From Arbacia lixula (taxonomy: Eukaryota > Echinodermata > Echinoidea > Arbacioida > Arbaciidae): a stretch of 64,000 nucleotides of DNA. The notes below the pieces were generated by a model. The model ran no database searches. It saw nothing but the letters and a program-made list of their open reading frames with translations, and had not been told where the DNA came from. Position 1 is the first letter of the stretch. Each line of letters begins with the position of its first letter. The DNA is taken from the NCBI GenBank assembly GCA_963669155.1, contig OZ022576.1:24944150-25008149 (forward strand). The letters run 5' to 3'. Below are positions 11,601 through 25,255 of the stretch, in pieces. The position numbers and the translations under genes are program-made.

Positions 11601-12285
11601 AAGGGTCCCACAGTCTTGACCACCACTATCCCTTACCTTAAAAGCAAATAACCTACAGAGATGAAACATATAATACCCACTTAAATAAAAGTACAATGTA
11701 TACTATCAACCTGCAAGACAGAGCTAGACCCAAGACCATGATTGAAAAAAAAATCAATGTCAAAAATTTTGTTGGTACTATTGTTACAGGGTCCATCAGT
11801 CTATACTGTAATCCCTCACATGAACAAGAATGGGTCATAAAACTGTGTCAACTTACTACACAATAAAGCTAATTATGGAGTGCATAGTGCAGTGCACTAT
11901 GGGTAGGATGGGTACATGGGAACAATCCGTCCCATCTGATGAGAGCTGAAAGATGCCAGCTTCATATAACTTAGATCAATACTACACACTTGACCAGTTG
12001 CCTCAAAATTAAACGCTTAAAGGGATGAAAGGATTTAGATGATGACCTTTTAGAACATTTACTGTGGTAGTAATTCATGCAGCGTTGGGTGAACATGTTT
12101 GGAAAAGTTATTAAAAGCTCTGGGGTCTGGATGCACTCTCACTGAAAGATGGCATGCTCCCTGACCCCATGCTGGTATCTTTTACTGAATCAAAAGGTGC
12201 CTGAAATCTTAATTTGTGTTTTGTAACTTTCTGTTTGCCAATCTCTCCTCATCTCTGTACTACTACTCTGTCATTCCCTTCTCCA
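11601..12285. other. Non-coding stretch, nothing recognised
   Basis: No coding or repeat structure was seen between the family C palindrome and the CT tract. Confidence 0.4.
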
Positions 12286-12360
12286 TCTCATCCCTCTCTC
12301 CCTTTCCCTTTCTCTCTCCCCTCTCTTTCTCTTTCTTCCCCCCTCTCTCTCTCTCTCTCT

Positions 12361-12395
<35 letters not shown>

Positions 12396-12420
12396 TCTCT
12401 CTCTCTCTCTCTCTCCCTTC
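12286..12420. repeat. CT-rich microsatellite (CTCTCA variants)
   Basis: About 130 bp is almost purely pyrimidine. It includes (CT)n and five or six CTCTCA units near 12361-12392. The open frames across it on both strands are low-complexity artefacts. Confidence 0.9.
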
Positions 12421-13579
12421 CCATACATACAGTATACAATGGTAAAAGTACAGTGGAGTTCATCAGTATAAGTCAAATGAAATTTTCATAATCATTCTTG
12501 AAGAGGATGGCATACATACACAGTACAAGTATTGATACATGTGGGTGTCTGAAAAGAAGAAGGAATTCTGCAATATGGTATACAGGGATATAATATTTTA
12601 ACAATTATTTGCAGGCATTTTTTGAAGCCTTAAGTCATGAAACAAACACTTCACCTGATGTGAAAACTCAAACTTTGCCAGAGGCTCTTTTGTTGCCCAC
12701 TGGGGCTATTTTTTCCATTGCCTGGGAAATTTATCACCCTAGTCCCCATGCAGGACACTGCGAGACACATTCAAGTTTCTTTCTGGCAATAATGAGTACT
12801 GTACATATTTTTGTAAGTTAGTGTCAATTCATTTTTTCCATATGCATTCTTAGGTTGATTTATTCTTCATTATGTCTCATGGAAAGATTATTATCTATGA
12901 AAGCAATCCCTACCATCCAATTTCCTTCGCAACGGACTGCGTTCGCTTTAAGTGCCAAGCATACTTTTTCTTTGAGCACATTTCAAACAAAAAAAATGTC
13001 AGTGCTCTGAGTGAAGTGGATTACATTAGTTGCACATGACATGCTCCAATATCAGAACGTCTACTCCTATCAGTGCTTCCTCCCTCCCTAATGGGGAGTG
13101 ATGGAAGGAAAGCTGCTAGGATAAAGGCAACAGAAACATGAACTGTCAGTCCTGGAATAACAAATCTAAACTCTGTTTTTTTGCATGCTTTCAAATTGGA
13201 ATTTGCTTGACATCATTTCCATTATGAGGCAGGTGCACTTTTGCAAGGAAAGGAAAAAGGAATTTTATTAAATGGGTCATCTGTATTGATTTCAGCTGGA
13301 TACTTTTTGTACAAGGGAGCTTTTTGTAGTAGACAAGCAGTGCACTGAATAAAAATAGAGCAAGTTGATTTGGAGTTCATGAGAAAACGGGGATAGATTT
13401 TTTTTCCCAATAGGTAGTTAATATGAATATACAGGTGCAGTATGTAGAGTGCAGTAACCATGATTTGAGCAGGGATGTGTTAGGAAGGAGGGACAACTCA
13501 ACCATAATATATTCAAACATCTGTATGGATACTAAAGCGTGCTAATGAATGTCAAAAGCATTCCACAATCACTGCAATG
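12421..13579. other. Non-coding stretch, nothing recognised
   Basis: AT-rich. Short open frames lack any recognised domain. Confidence 0.4.
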
Positions 13580-14155
13580 CTTTGAAGTCCCATGCGCGGC
13601 ACCGTCATTTTGCTATCGTCAACTTGGAAAGCAGTATCTTTAATTGCCTGTTTTGTTTCTCGAAGCTGTGTTTCTTATCACATTTTTTTGTAATTTTCAA
13701 GAAAGTTAAGGGGCAACACCTCTAAAGATCCTGTATTCGTTTTTCTTCTAAATAATTGTTGAATGATGCACAAACGGAGATATAAGATAATATTCTTACT
13801 TACATAATTAACAAATTTCTTCACTTTCCGGAGATTTCCGGAAATGTCGGATTCAATCATTATCAAAATCATATATTAAGCTGCTTATTTTCATTAACAG
13901 AGTTTGCGTGAATTTGCGTGCAAATGAGATATTTTACTTTAAAAAAATGTTTATTTTTGTTCGCTGATATCTCTTTTCCTCACAAAAGTATTGATCCAAT
14001 CCAACAGAAGTGGACAAGCGAAATAAGACTCTACATTTCTTTTGTTCTCTCTGAGAAACCGTTGCTATGCAATCGTGTTCGTTATTGTTAAAACACGTGA
14101 AAAGCACATGCTGAGACCACGCAATTTTTCGGCGGTGCCACGCATGGGCTCAAAG
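13580..14155. mobile_element. 576-bp inverted-repeat element, non-autonomous
   Basis: The left arm is CTTTGAAGTCCCATGCGCGG..CACCG from 13580 and the right arm is its inverse, ending at 14155 (GGTGCCACGCATGGGCTCAAAG). About 25 bp pair with three mismatches and one gap. The interior is AT-rich, with no long open frame. This fits a decayed non-autonomous DNA transposon. No second copy is seen in this window. Confidence 0.6.
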
Positions 14156-15033
14156 AAAGAATGTTGTTTCATATCCTTCCATAACATATCCCTGATTTGA
14201 GTATAAAAATATCCACACAAAACAGGAAAACTGTTTTTCACTCAAAGGGGTCTTTTAAATTTACCTTTTCCAGAACTTTCACCATAACTTCCTAGGAATG
14301 CATTATTACATTCACCTGTATCTAGTGATCTAAACTCATGTGGAATGCACTCTGAATCTATTATTTGTTGCTAGTCAACAAACCTCAGACAAGCTTTTGG
14401 GTTACCAATAGTAACATTTTGTTAGACAGCTGTGCATAAAATGTGCGTACATAAGGAAAATAGTCGATAGATGACAAAAATGTTATTTTCCTCCTCCTAC
14501 TCCCTCCTTCTTTTCGATACCCCCGCCACCCCCCCCCCCACACACACACACACACAATACCACTGTAATTAACTTAATTGGTAATGTCCCAGCAATGTTT
14601 TGTCAAAGCAATTAAATTCACATCATAGAATCTGTGGAACTTCCTGAGCAAGGGTTTCATACATGTAAATTTTTCAGGAGGTGAAATGAACAATCGTGTC
14701 AAGCAATATGCTTCAGGAATATGCATTAAACATATTTACACATACAACAAGTTCATGTGTTTGACATGTTTATGAACGTATGAATGTCTGTGTAAAAAGT
14801 TGTATTCCCATAATGATAATGTACATAGCAGTATGCATGTATGAACATGTATGCTAAGCTGAGCATTATATCATTTTACTTTATTTCATTTTCCACCAAA
14901 GTTTGTGCCAACATACACCCCACCTTACCTTTGGATTTTACACTTACTTTAAATTCTCTTCAATGGCAATTACATAGGAAATTCATAAAAGGTTCAGGGT
15001 TATAATGGAAAGCAACATCTCAGCATGTACATA
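14156..15033. other. Non-coding stretch with C/CA run
   Basis: A C run followed by a CA run lies at 14520-14556. Nothing else is recognised. Confidence 0.4.
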
Positions 15034-15241
15034 CACTATAGCTCAAAGGAATTGGCAAATGGAAGAAAGGGAAGGACCCACAGTTTTAAACCATGGTATA
15101 TTTTGTCCAGTTCAGCATGAAACAATGCTTTAGCCTAAAAAGCAGCATGTTTCATGCTAAACTGGACAAAATATACCGCTGTTTAGAAGTGCAGCTCCTT
15201 CACTTTCCTTTTCCCTATGCCAATTCCTTTGAGCTGTTGAG
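15034..15241. mobile_element. Foldback MITE, family A copy 2
   Basis: The left end is CACTATAGCTCAAAGGAATT and the right end its inverse (AATTCCTTTGAGCTGTTGAG), with TA on both sides. The internal TATATTTTGTCC and TTCAGCATGAAACA blocks match copy 1. The TA target duplication and short TIR suggest mobilisation by a Tc1/mariner-type transposase. Confidence 0.85.
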
Positions 15242-16937
15242 TACATGTACATGTACCATCTGCCTACATTTGATTTTCAATTATCTCATTATAGATTTTT
15301 ATTACAATTAAATCAGAATAATAATATTTGCAAATAATCCTCAGTAATTTGGTTGATATCAACAGTAAACAACAAACTAAAAGAAGACAAAATAAAAACA
15401 AAGCAGCAAAAAAAGATGTATGATACATTATCCCCATTCTTAGTCACTGCAGACTCATACACTTATCCTCTAGATACAGCCAGAGTGGAGTGTCACTGTT
15501 TACTAAGAAAACAGATCAGGCCTGTCAAAACTCTACCCATCCCTTCTTTTCTTTTGGTGAAGCAATTTGCGAAAATCTCCCCTCTCACACCCGATAATCA
15601 GCCTAGCTTGGGGAAAGTTACACCTCACGGAATAAGAAGCGAATCCTTCACGCGGACACCAGATTGGCACCGCGCCGTGGTGGTGGTGTGGTATCTCTTA
15701 TTACGGTCAGTGCTCATCCTGGAATTGGACGATGGGTATGTTTACACTGTGGCAAATTACCACAATTCTCTTTCACAGTTTTACACCATGTAAGTACCAA
15801 AATAGTCTGGTGAACTAACATGTATTTTGTACAAATGTGGGTCAATTGATTAATTATTAATGTGTACAATGTTGCCTCTGACTAATACAAAGCTCATGCT
15901 TGCCATAGCACCACCACTAAGTTTACACAAGAACAAAATTTGTAAATGAATTTTCACCCTAACATACATGTACATGTACATCCTGAATGTGTAAATAATA
16001 TTAATATATAATTGATTTTGCTTGTGCACAGAGCACTGTGATCAATTACTTCTAAATTCATTAGTTATATAAATTATGTATGAGGTCTACATGTACATGT
16101 GCCTTTTTTCTTTTGATATGGAAATATAACATGGAATATGAAATATAATCAATATCATATATGTGAACATACTATTAAATATCAGTTTGTGAAATTGAGC
16201 CTATTACAAGTATAATGTACATGTACACGTATATACATGTAGTGTGAAACAGCCATGGAGAAATCTTAATGAGAAGATTTGGTCCGGCAAGAATGTGCCC
16301 AAGGCCATTCTTGACCATTGAACAACCAGAGCTGAAGGGAAGGCGCAGTTTTTAATCAAATCAGTAAGTGGAGATTCTTGCATGGTGAGTGGATGGTTTA
16401 CCATACCCTGACCTATATCAGGGATAAACAGTTCTATACCATGCATGTACACATACAGCCATGGCTAGTATGAATGGCAAATATCTTAACCCTATTAATC
16501 CCAAAGGCAATTAATTGTGTTGTAATTGACACAGGTCTATGATTGGTTAAATCTTTCTGGAATTCGATCCAGAAAAATATATGTACAATATGAGATTCAT
16601 TGAACTCATTATTTAAGTATCTTTATCTTGTGTTGAGACTTGCAAACCAAAGTAGCACATTACTGTACTGTATATGATGTTTTGTTAAAATATTGAGAAT
16701 AACATAGCCTTTGCACTCTCATGGCAAAATTTAATTTAGGACCTTTCCAACTATGTGACAATCCACTTTAACAAGCATAAATCACATCCTTGGAGACACA
16801 ACGCAAACACTTATAAAGCTTGAGTCAACACTTGTAAAAAGAAAATCTGAATACACTGTTCATACAGATAATGCAAATACGTTTTTGTAAAATACCAAAT
16901 ATTTTCAAATTCTTCTAATGGAAAGTAATCACCAGTC
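15242..16937. other. Non-coding stretch with one exon-like open frame
   Basis: A + strand frame at 15353-15793 contains a CpG-rich, splice-flanked segment (15602-15735, AG before it, GGTATGT after it) but matches no family known to me. The rest is AT-rich. Confidence 0.3.
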
Positions 16938-17160
16938 TTATACATTTGTTATGTATACAAATCTTATGCTTGTTGTTCAAACAATATGTTACTAATGGCA
17001 ACCCCAAAGCTTGTCGAGGTTTGTCCGAGCAGCAACATCTAATAGATTCATTACATTACGAAAATGGCTTATTGATACTTAATCATTAGCTAAGGTGAAT
17101 GTAATAAATGTGCTACTAAGCACTTGATGGGGAAAGTTGTGAATACTTTATGAAAATTGT
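16938..17160 (+). repeat. Dispersed repeat family F, copy 1
   Basis: The copy contains TGTTATGTATACAAATCTTA, then TTCAAACAATATGTTACTAA, AAGCTTGTCGAGGTTTGTCC and a downstream GGAAAGTTGTGAATAC block. The same blocks recur in the same order near 23833, 25561 and 53721. No coding capacity or TIR is seen. Confidence 0.7.
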
Positions 17161-20100
17161 CATTTTTCAACCTACATTTTTAGAATTAAACTAACAATGA
17201 AAAAAGCAGAGTAGCATGGCAGGAATGCACTGGAATTATATGCAAGAGGCGAAACCTCTTTCCTACTTGCTACCGAATGTATTAAAAAATATCAGCCATG
17301 ATCCTGATAATATGATGACAGATCTGTCACATGGGAACAAAAATGCCATTGATGGGACAGATATGACACAGCTGCTGTTTTGTTGCTCAAAAATGTCATG
17401 CAGCTGACATCATGATCAATCACCTTTTGAACCTTTTCACCTGGCAGCTGCAACTATTTATGTTATGGAATTGGACTCCATCTTGAATTCTTAAAGGGCG
17501 CTAATATATTTTTTCACAGCATGAGAAGTGCAAAATATGACAGAAAGCCTTGCATAAAATGGGTTTTCTATGCATCTGGCAAAATCTATTAGGCTATCCG
17601 CTATTTCTACAATGCTCCAACATATACATTGCAAGTGTACTAACATTGAAGAAAGCAAAGATAGTTGACTGATTATTCGACTGCATGTGATGGTTTTTAA
17701 ATGAACGGAAAAAACGAACTCACTACTTTCAAATGCAGTAATGAAAGAGTAAGATAACAAAAAATGATTCCAAAAAAGAGAGAGATATGAAGATGGATAG
17801 ACATAGGTGGTGGACATAAGAGATGGGAAAAAATATCACTCAACATTAACGCATATACCCACAAGCACAAGGAAATGTGAGTGAGCACAAATACACACAT
17901 ATTGACCAAAAATATACACACACACATACACACATCCCATCCCAGCTATTTCAGGAAGTCTACATCAGCTGTAGATCTCGCAGCACTTTCCATTCCCATT
18001 TACACATTCTCTCACCACTCCAGCTTCTCAGCTGGTCTGACCTTTGACCTCAAGTAGATTGCATTCCTCTCATACCATCTCCAACCCAACCCGAGCCAAC
18101 CCAACCCTGAGCAAGCCAGGCAAATGTGTCTGGCCATTGGCCCATCACACTGGCTGGCGTCTAATCATCTATCACATTGCACGTAGAGGACCTCTTGCAT
18201 CCCATACATTTTCATGGATAACGAAGTACAATGAAAGTGTTCAATTACACACAATAAGTGCATAATTGATTGTACCAACAATTAAACTAATGACTTGTAC
18301 ATCGCATCATGACAATGTTCACATGTAAAATGTACAGAGGTAAAATCAGTATACCTTAAACCAGGATATGCTAATCATGTTGTATTGATTGCATCAACAA
18401 TCAAACTAAGTTATTTAATATGATTATCACATCAAGGCTTCTTTTTATATGTTTTAATGGATATCATGAGGTACAGTCAGATACCAGTATACATGCAGCA
18501 TACAAATGCATACAAACATAGCACACAAGTTCTCATGTATCTTCAGTGCATCAACAATCAAATCAACACAATTATCATACAAGTATCAACAACTGTGCAT
18601 ATCTATTTGTATACATTATTCAGAGTCATTACCAATGTTATGTATAATGCCTTTTTTCTCAATATGTTATGAGCTTGGGTATTAGTCAGCATGTAGATCA
18701 CATTCCTGTCATTCCATCCCAAACCCAACCAATCAACCATCAGCCAGGCAGTTTGGATGTGTCTGGCTGTCATCCCATTAAAGGTAAGGGGTCGTCATGG
18801 TAAAGACTACATTACCTATAATCAATGGGAATGTGGTTCTGTCATAACCATGAAGCCCTTTTCTCATTTAATTTCAGGATACCAAGAATGAATCATCTCA
18901 ACATTCATAAAATTGTTGAAATTAAAGGGAATCAGGACCCGATACTGATAGCACAATGGTTCTGCTATGATTAAGGCCAAAATCATTACCACTTTCACCC
19001 CTTATCTTTAATGCAAATAAGCATTTACTGTAATTGCACATGAAGGATTCATCTGACATGTTTGTCATAGATGCTCTACAATATGTACTATGATGCACTC
19101 TTAGACACAGCCTTAATGTACGTATATTTGAAATACCAGTATTGATAATGTACATGTACCGATTTAAATGCACATCAACAATCGTGACAGTTATAACACA
19201 TGACTTATGTCTCATCATGAAGGTCATTTAAAGTGAAAACCAGTTAACATTTATGTGACTGTAAAGTAAAAATCTATGGTTCCTTCTTTGCCCTTCAATA
19301 AAGACCTTCCAATAAGCTTGTCAGTATTTTTTTTTTGCATGACAAATCTGATTCTTGTCTGCGTTTGGGGAAAACCTTCAAACACAACAAATCTACAACC
19401 TTCAAACATGGGTACGTATTATGCATCCTGTGTTTTCTTTTGTGTCTATCTATACAGTGTATCCTCGTATGGCTATATGAAGGACTACAACTGCCTGAAT
19501 GAAAGGATTATGCTTGATACAATGCTGTCATTTAATAGTGTAAACGGATCGATAATCACAATGATTACATGCAAAGTCAATTAGTCGTAATGTGCCTTTA
19601 TGGTTTAGATTGGTATAAAATATTGAAGTATATATGGTATGGATGTAGGTAATACATGTTCAGAGACATGAAAATAAAAGTAATATATGACCTAAAAAAT
19701 CCTTCTCAGTTTTGAACAAATAAATATGCTCCTAGTCCAAAGTTGTTAGATGAACTGGGGATGGAAAAGCTGTGCTTGGCTAATAGTTAACACTATGATT
19801 GGGTGGTATGCTGAAAAATAAACTCACATTTTTTACCCAATGTTGACTTTAAGTCCCTTCATTGTGATTGGACTATTGGAGCAGTTTTGAATAAAGTCAG
19901 TTTTCAGAGTAACAACTGATTTAGCCGAGATAGCTTTGGACTTCCACCCCATGTGATTTATATATATCTATTTTTTGGGGTAAACACAAAACTATGACAG
20001 CAGTATTGACCTCAAACCCTAAGCAAGCTAAATGTCAAACAGCATGCACTAGATTTCGCCAGAAGAATTTTCCACCCAGTTTAACCTTTCCTGCAGCTAG

Positions 20101-23100
20101 TCCTTCAGAAAATAAAAAAAAAAAGTCAAGGGCTGTTTGGAGCCTTGGGGTATGAATGCAGTAGACTAAACAATATCACAGGGACATGGTTAGCCTTGCT
20201 TCAAGCAAAACTTACAAATATCATTTTCACAAAAATATTTCCCCACCTCTTTTGTATACTCCACCACCATAGGGACCAATGCATGTTTTCATAGAGCATA
20301 GTGTATGCATAATATATACCGGTATACACAGAGATTTGTATTAAAAAAACATATATCGCACAATTCATCTCACAAGTACATTTTGTTCAAATGGGTACTT
20401 AAAATGGATGAATTACTCAAACTATTATTATTATTATCGGCCTACTAGCACATGCACAAACTTATTTTCAAAAACATTTTCATTGGGCAGAGAAACAAAA
20501 TTCTAACATGGATGATGTATCACACAAAATGTTATATATGTGTAATGTTGTTAGTACAGTACCAGGACGTTGCTATGGTTGATCTAATCGTGCAATTTCT
20601 CTCTAGCAATATCTGGATTTCTGGCAAAATAAAATATCAAAAATATCAAAAATATCAACAGAGTTGGGCATTGTGTATTACACATCATGTGCACGTGTGT
20701 ACATTTTGAAGTTTAATCCGAGTATTATCATTTGATGAAAAGCTACTGCAAACCCTTTTCAATGAACGATCACTTTCAGCTGAATGCTGATGAGATTATG
20801 AAAAGTCCATGCAAAGCCCACATGCAAAGTACAAACCTATTGAGAGTGTGCAGACGACCATACACATTGCATTGCTTATTGACACTGCATTACGGTATGG
20901 TCTCTTAATAGACTTGTTGCATGACTAAAGAGCAAGGGGAACAAACAACATTACAACATTGAAGGTCATCATGGCAACTTTTGATGGAGCAGAGATGCAC
21001 TTTAGGTTACACTATACCAGATGAAGCTGTGTAAAATACAAGGCTGAGCATCTTTTGAGAAATGATAGCACATAATTTGGACTTAGTGGGAGATTATGTA
21101 CACAGCATTACTTCATATCACATCTAAGCCTATGTTCACGCATCATGCAATCATGCATGCTCTAAAACAAATTGGGCATAATTACTTGCAATGTAACAGG
21201 AAGAATCATGTATTAAATTACTATTTAGTCAACATTTAACCACTTTTTTCACTCCCAAACTATCAGAACCTGTTTATTCATTTAACTGGTGTGGAGTTCC
21301 GTATAAAATTGCCAAAATGTTTTATCAAATTGAATGACAATTGCTACATTGGATCATATATTGCCCAATGTTTTTTTTTTCAGGAGAGTGAAACTCAAAT
21401 GAGTTCCCAGAACTTCACAGCAAACAAAGTTTAAGAGTCCTTTCATTTTCATTTCAGTTAAGAGCAAATTTAATCTATAAACATCTCTATCCAGAGTCGT
21501 CAGACATGAGCTGAGGTGAGATGTAACCTCAATCTCTTACATGCATGGCTACAAATCAGTACTCTATACAGTCCTGACCTTTACAATGTTTATTCATCTA
21601 TCAAATCTCATTTAGGGATTATATAGCTATTTCTATATCTTGGTCAAACCAACAACACTTTGGGCATGCCGTTATGTAATCTGTGAACTAAGTGTATTTG
21701 GGGATAAGATAAGGGCGGGGAAGACACAGCAAGTTTTATAATAGGATTATTTGTGAGTTAGATGAGCAATGATAACAAAAACACATCTTTCATATAACAG
21801 GTATACCATCGTTCTTTAGGCAGCCCCTATGTATTGTAACTAGGAACCAGTCCTTAAGCTAGTACATGTACTAGTAATCTGCAACACTCCTGACAAATAA
21901 ATAATTTATCTACCAAATTCAAGGTGTCTGCACAGATCCACTGTCAGGGTTAATGCATACCTGTGCATGGTTTCCTCTTTGGTTGCATAAATGGTAAATT
22001 AATCACATTCTTTCATTGACAGCACAGATGCAAGTAAAGAACAAAATTAATAATCATATTTGCTATCAATTAGCAACACTTCAAAATTGAAGATTGAAAT
22101 GCAAAAACACTGAACATGAATGTAAACAAATGTAATTTAGATCAGTAGATGTGCCAATTTGAAGAGCAAAAGTGTGATATAATTATTTTCAGCATGTTAT
22201 AGCTAAAAAAAAACATATTTGTCTGGTCCCATATGAGTTAAATCATTTGATACTATGAGCAACTCAACACTAGCCAGTTGCTAAACAACCTTTATATGTT
22301 GGTGGATGAGTATGGTATTTATAGCCTACTCATTACGGTTTGCTCGATCGGGTCTATAGGCTTGCTTTCTGACCCCACCCTGGCATGGCTCCTCTGTCAA
22401 TATTGGACTACAAACAGAAAACAAATACGTGACAAGCATGGACGCAAAGTGTGTCATGTTCCATCGATCCAAATGGGTACTAGGCAAGCTTGTGTAGTAC
22501 TGCTTTGATCTATCATTCTCATTCTCATTTCCACAAGGCAGAGGTAAAACTAATTGCCTAAGTTACAAAAGCAAGTTATCAGAGTTGTGATGAACTTAGA
22601 AATTAGATCACCATATCAATATCAAATAGATTTAAGAGTCAGTATCCTAAAAGCAACAATGAGATGGGCAAATATATATCGCAATGTTTTACATTATCTT
22701 TGTTTCAGTACATGAACTGTATATCTATGTAAGTGCCATATCGACATAGGTGATCACAGTGCCACTAGTCTCTTTCCTGAGCTCTTTGTATCAGTTCCAC
22801 ATTATAGTAAGCAGCCCCTGTTCTGCTACCCAGTCATTCAGGCAGCTTATCCAAGTACATGTATGTAAAAAAAAATGACGTACCTTTGATAAACAAATAA
22901 TTCATATTCTGAAAAACAACAAATTCTGGTTGATTTTGCAAGCCTCTACCACACTGTCACACACTTTGAAGAATTCTACATGTACTCACTATCAAACTCT
23001 TTTACAATAATACAATGTAGGTCACCTCTTCTCTTCTGTAATACTCTACTTTATCCTTGTAATTTGTATAGAAGACCACTGCACAGTACTACAAACCTGT

Positions 23101-23315
23101 GTATTAGTATTGTACTCTACATATAATGCATGATTGAGCAATCCACAATTAGACATGTCCTTCATTGCATTGATTTTCTTCTTCCCTTGCACATACAGGA
23201 TACTGTTGTTTGAGGTAGATTTCTCAAGAAAAGGAAGTCTGTAATTGAAGTTTTGTTTGATTTTGTTGAAGCACCCTGCCAAGCATTCACACTAGCACCT
23301 AATGGCCTGAAGATG
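17161..23315. other. 6-kb non-coding stretch with weak local duplications
   Basis: No gene is recognised. Segments at about 18050-18150 and 18690-18790 are degenerate direct repeats of each other (CATTCCTCTCATACCATC.. and a CAGCCAGGCA..GTGTCTGG block). A repeat at 22745-22862 recurs at 52505-52627 inside DCAF1. Everything else is AT-rich sequence without codon-like frames. Confidence 0.4.
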
Positions 23316-23317
23316 AG

Positions 23318-23376
23318 CAAGAGAAAGGGAGAAGAGAGGGGAAGACAGAGACAGAGAAACAGAAGCAGAAACAGAG

Positions 23377-23437
<61 letters not shown>

Positions 23438-23465
23438 TGAGAGAGGGAGAGAGAGAGAGAGGATA
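23318..23465. repeat. GA microsatellite
   Basis: About 150 bp of purine-only GA and GAGG repeats, with a pure GA core near 23378-23431. It is responsible for the overlapping low-complexity frames on both strands. Confidence 0.9.
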
Positions 23466-23832
23466 GGGACGGGGAGAGGCAGACAGAGACATAGTACATG
23501 TATGCATTCACACGTATATTGACACCCAGTATGATGGAGTTCTACAAACCACATATATATTCAATCAATACTCTCAAGGCTTATTCATATGCTAGTACTT
23601 CACTGTTGAATGATCAGAACTACATGAACTACATATCAAAGAAGGACATCTGCATTGTGGTATTGTCAAATCCAAACAAGGATGTGTTCTACCACAGATT
23701 TACAATTATGTATACAGGAGGCAATTCAATACCACACAATGTGGATATTGTAGACATATTTGATATGATCAGTAAAGTATGAATAATTAATTAACAAGAC
23801 CTTCATGTATATCTCATGTAAACCAATCTACA

Positions 23833-24025
23833 GACCATATTTGTTATGTATGCAAATCGTATGCACATTGTTTAGACGATATGTTTTTCATGGTAAACCC
23901 AAAGCTTGTCTGAGGTTTATCCGAGAAACAGCAACTAATAGAATCAGAGTGCATACCATCCATTTGTAACTGAATCACACAAAAAATGGTGAATACATTA
24001 CAAAAAATAGCTTATTGGTTCATAA
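23833..24025 (+). repeat. Dispersed repeat family F, copy 2
   Basis: It contains TTGTTATGTATGCAAATCGT, ATGCACATTGTTTAGACG, CCCAAAGCTTGTCTGAGGTT and a CATACCATCCATTTGTAACT block, then AATACATTAC..AGCTTATTGG. The order is collinear with the copies at 16938 and 25561. Confidence 0.7.
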
Positions 24026-24465
24026 GGATCAAAATAGCCTTCATAATAATATTCAGTTTGCAGGCACTAGAGGTGGATGAATATGAAGCTACAGTATAAC
24101 ACACAGATGTACATGTTCACTTGCAATACACATTGTAGTATTGTACAGTATGCAACATCAGTCTCCCTTAGTGCAAGTAAATGAATGCCATAAAAGATCA
24201 GTGCTACATCAGTAGATAGCACATCAGCTCAGCAACAGTTGAGCTATCATACATCCTGTATTAAGACACTCGGATAGCCAGCACACACATCTACATGGAG
24301 AGACATACACACTGGAGTTCACCCATCCCACATTCACAGCACATAATACAAGCATGACATCACAACAGCAAAACATCCCCTGTCAAAGCACCGAGAGGCA
24401 AATGGTGATACAGCATCCGGAATGATCTATCAAATTCAGCGTTTTGAGTGATTGGAGAGACTTAC

Positions 24466-24537
24466 TGAATTTTCGTTTGGGGATGGGTTTCCCTCCATCA
24501 GGCACATCAACAATGTAGCGAAACATGTTAATTGATG
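24466..24537 (-). other. Candidate isolated coding exon of an unknown - strand gene
   Basis: On the - strand a pyrimidine-rich tract ends in CCTCCCTACTAG, followed by 72 nt and then a consensus donor GTAAGT (at 24465-24460). The frame reads SINMFRYIVDVPDGGKPIPK followed by RKF, with one leftover base. It has no low-complexity sequence, and an in-frame ATG lies at 24526. Sharp splice borders on both sides and protein-like composition suggest a true internal or first coding exon. I do not recognise the protein and found no certain partner exon on the - strand. Confidence 0.3.
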
Positions 24538-24817
24538 CTAGTAGGGAGGCGGCATGTAACACAGGGTGATCAGTGAGAAGGCGAGACACACGATGCTGCC
24601 TTGCCGCTTGGCTGGTCGGTCAGAGGAGCAATGAATGAGTGAGTGGAGGGCACACATGCACGCAAGGCAAGGGAGGGGAGAAGGCAAGGAGGAGCACTGG
24701 TGTGTGTCAGGGGAAGTGTCTGCTTCACTCCACTGCCTGCATGCATGCTGCCTCATGACTGGGTGTGCATGGGTGGCTGGGTTGTTTTTCTTGCGTCTGC
24801 TGCTGTCAGTGTAGCAA

Positions 24818-24922
24818 TGCGTGTGTGTGTGTGAGTGTGTGTGTGTTTGTGCGTGTGTGTGTGTGTGTGTGTGTGCATGTGAGAATGTGTGGGTTGTTGT
24901 GTGGGTGGGTGGGTTTAAGAGT

Positions 24923-24957
<35 letters not shown>

Positions 24958-24989
24958 TGTGAGAATGTGTGGGTAGGTGGGTTTAAGAG

Positions 24990-25046
<57 letters not shown>

Positions 25047-25168
25047 ATGTGAGAATGTGTGGGTTGTTGTGTGGGTGGGTGGGTTTAAGAGTGTGTATGT
25101 GTGTGTGTGCGTGTGTGTGTGCATGTGAGAATGTGTGGGTTGTTGTGTGGGTGGGTGGGTTTAAGAGT

Positions 25169-25209
<41 letters not shown>

Positions 25210-25219
25210 TGTGTGTGTG

Positions 25220-25253
<34 letters not shown>

Positions 25254-25255
25254 TT
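24818..25255. repeat. Compound GT minisatellite with higher-order units
   Basis: Runs of (GT)n alternate with a more complex spacer. The spacer contains GTGAGAATGTGTGGG, in most copies TTGTTGTGTGGGTGGGTGGG, and then TTTAAGAGTGTGTATG. Spacers start near 24875, 24955, 25046 and 25121; the second is shortened. The long His/Thr-rich frame on the - strand (24538-25314) is an artefact of this tract. Confidence 0.9.

Noticed and set aside
15353-15793. 146-codon + strand frame with a CpG-rich, splice-bordered core (15602-15735)
   Set aside because: No recognisable domain, the N-terminal half is Lys/Gln-rich AT sequence, and no partner exon was found. I mention it only as a weak exon candidate.
24818-25255. 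Regular repeats with spacers, resembling a CRISPR array at first glance
   Set aside because: The units are GT-rich minisatellite with nearly identical spacers in a eukaryotic context; there are no unique spacers and no cas genes.
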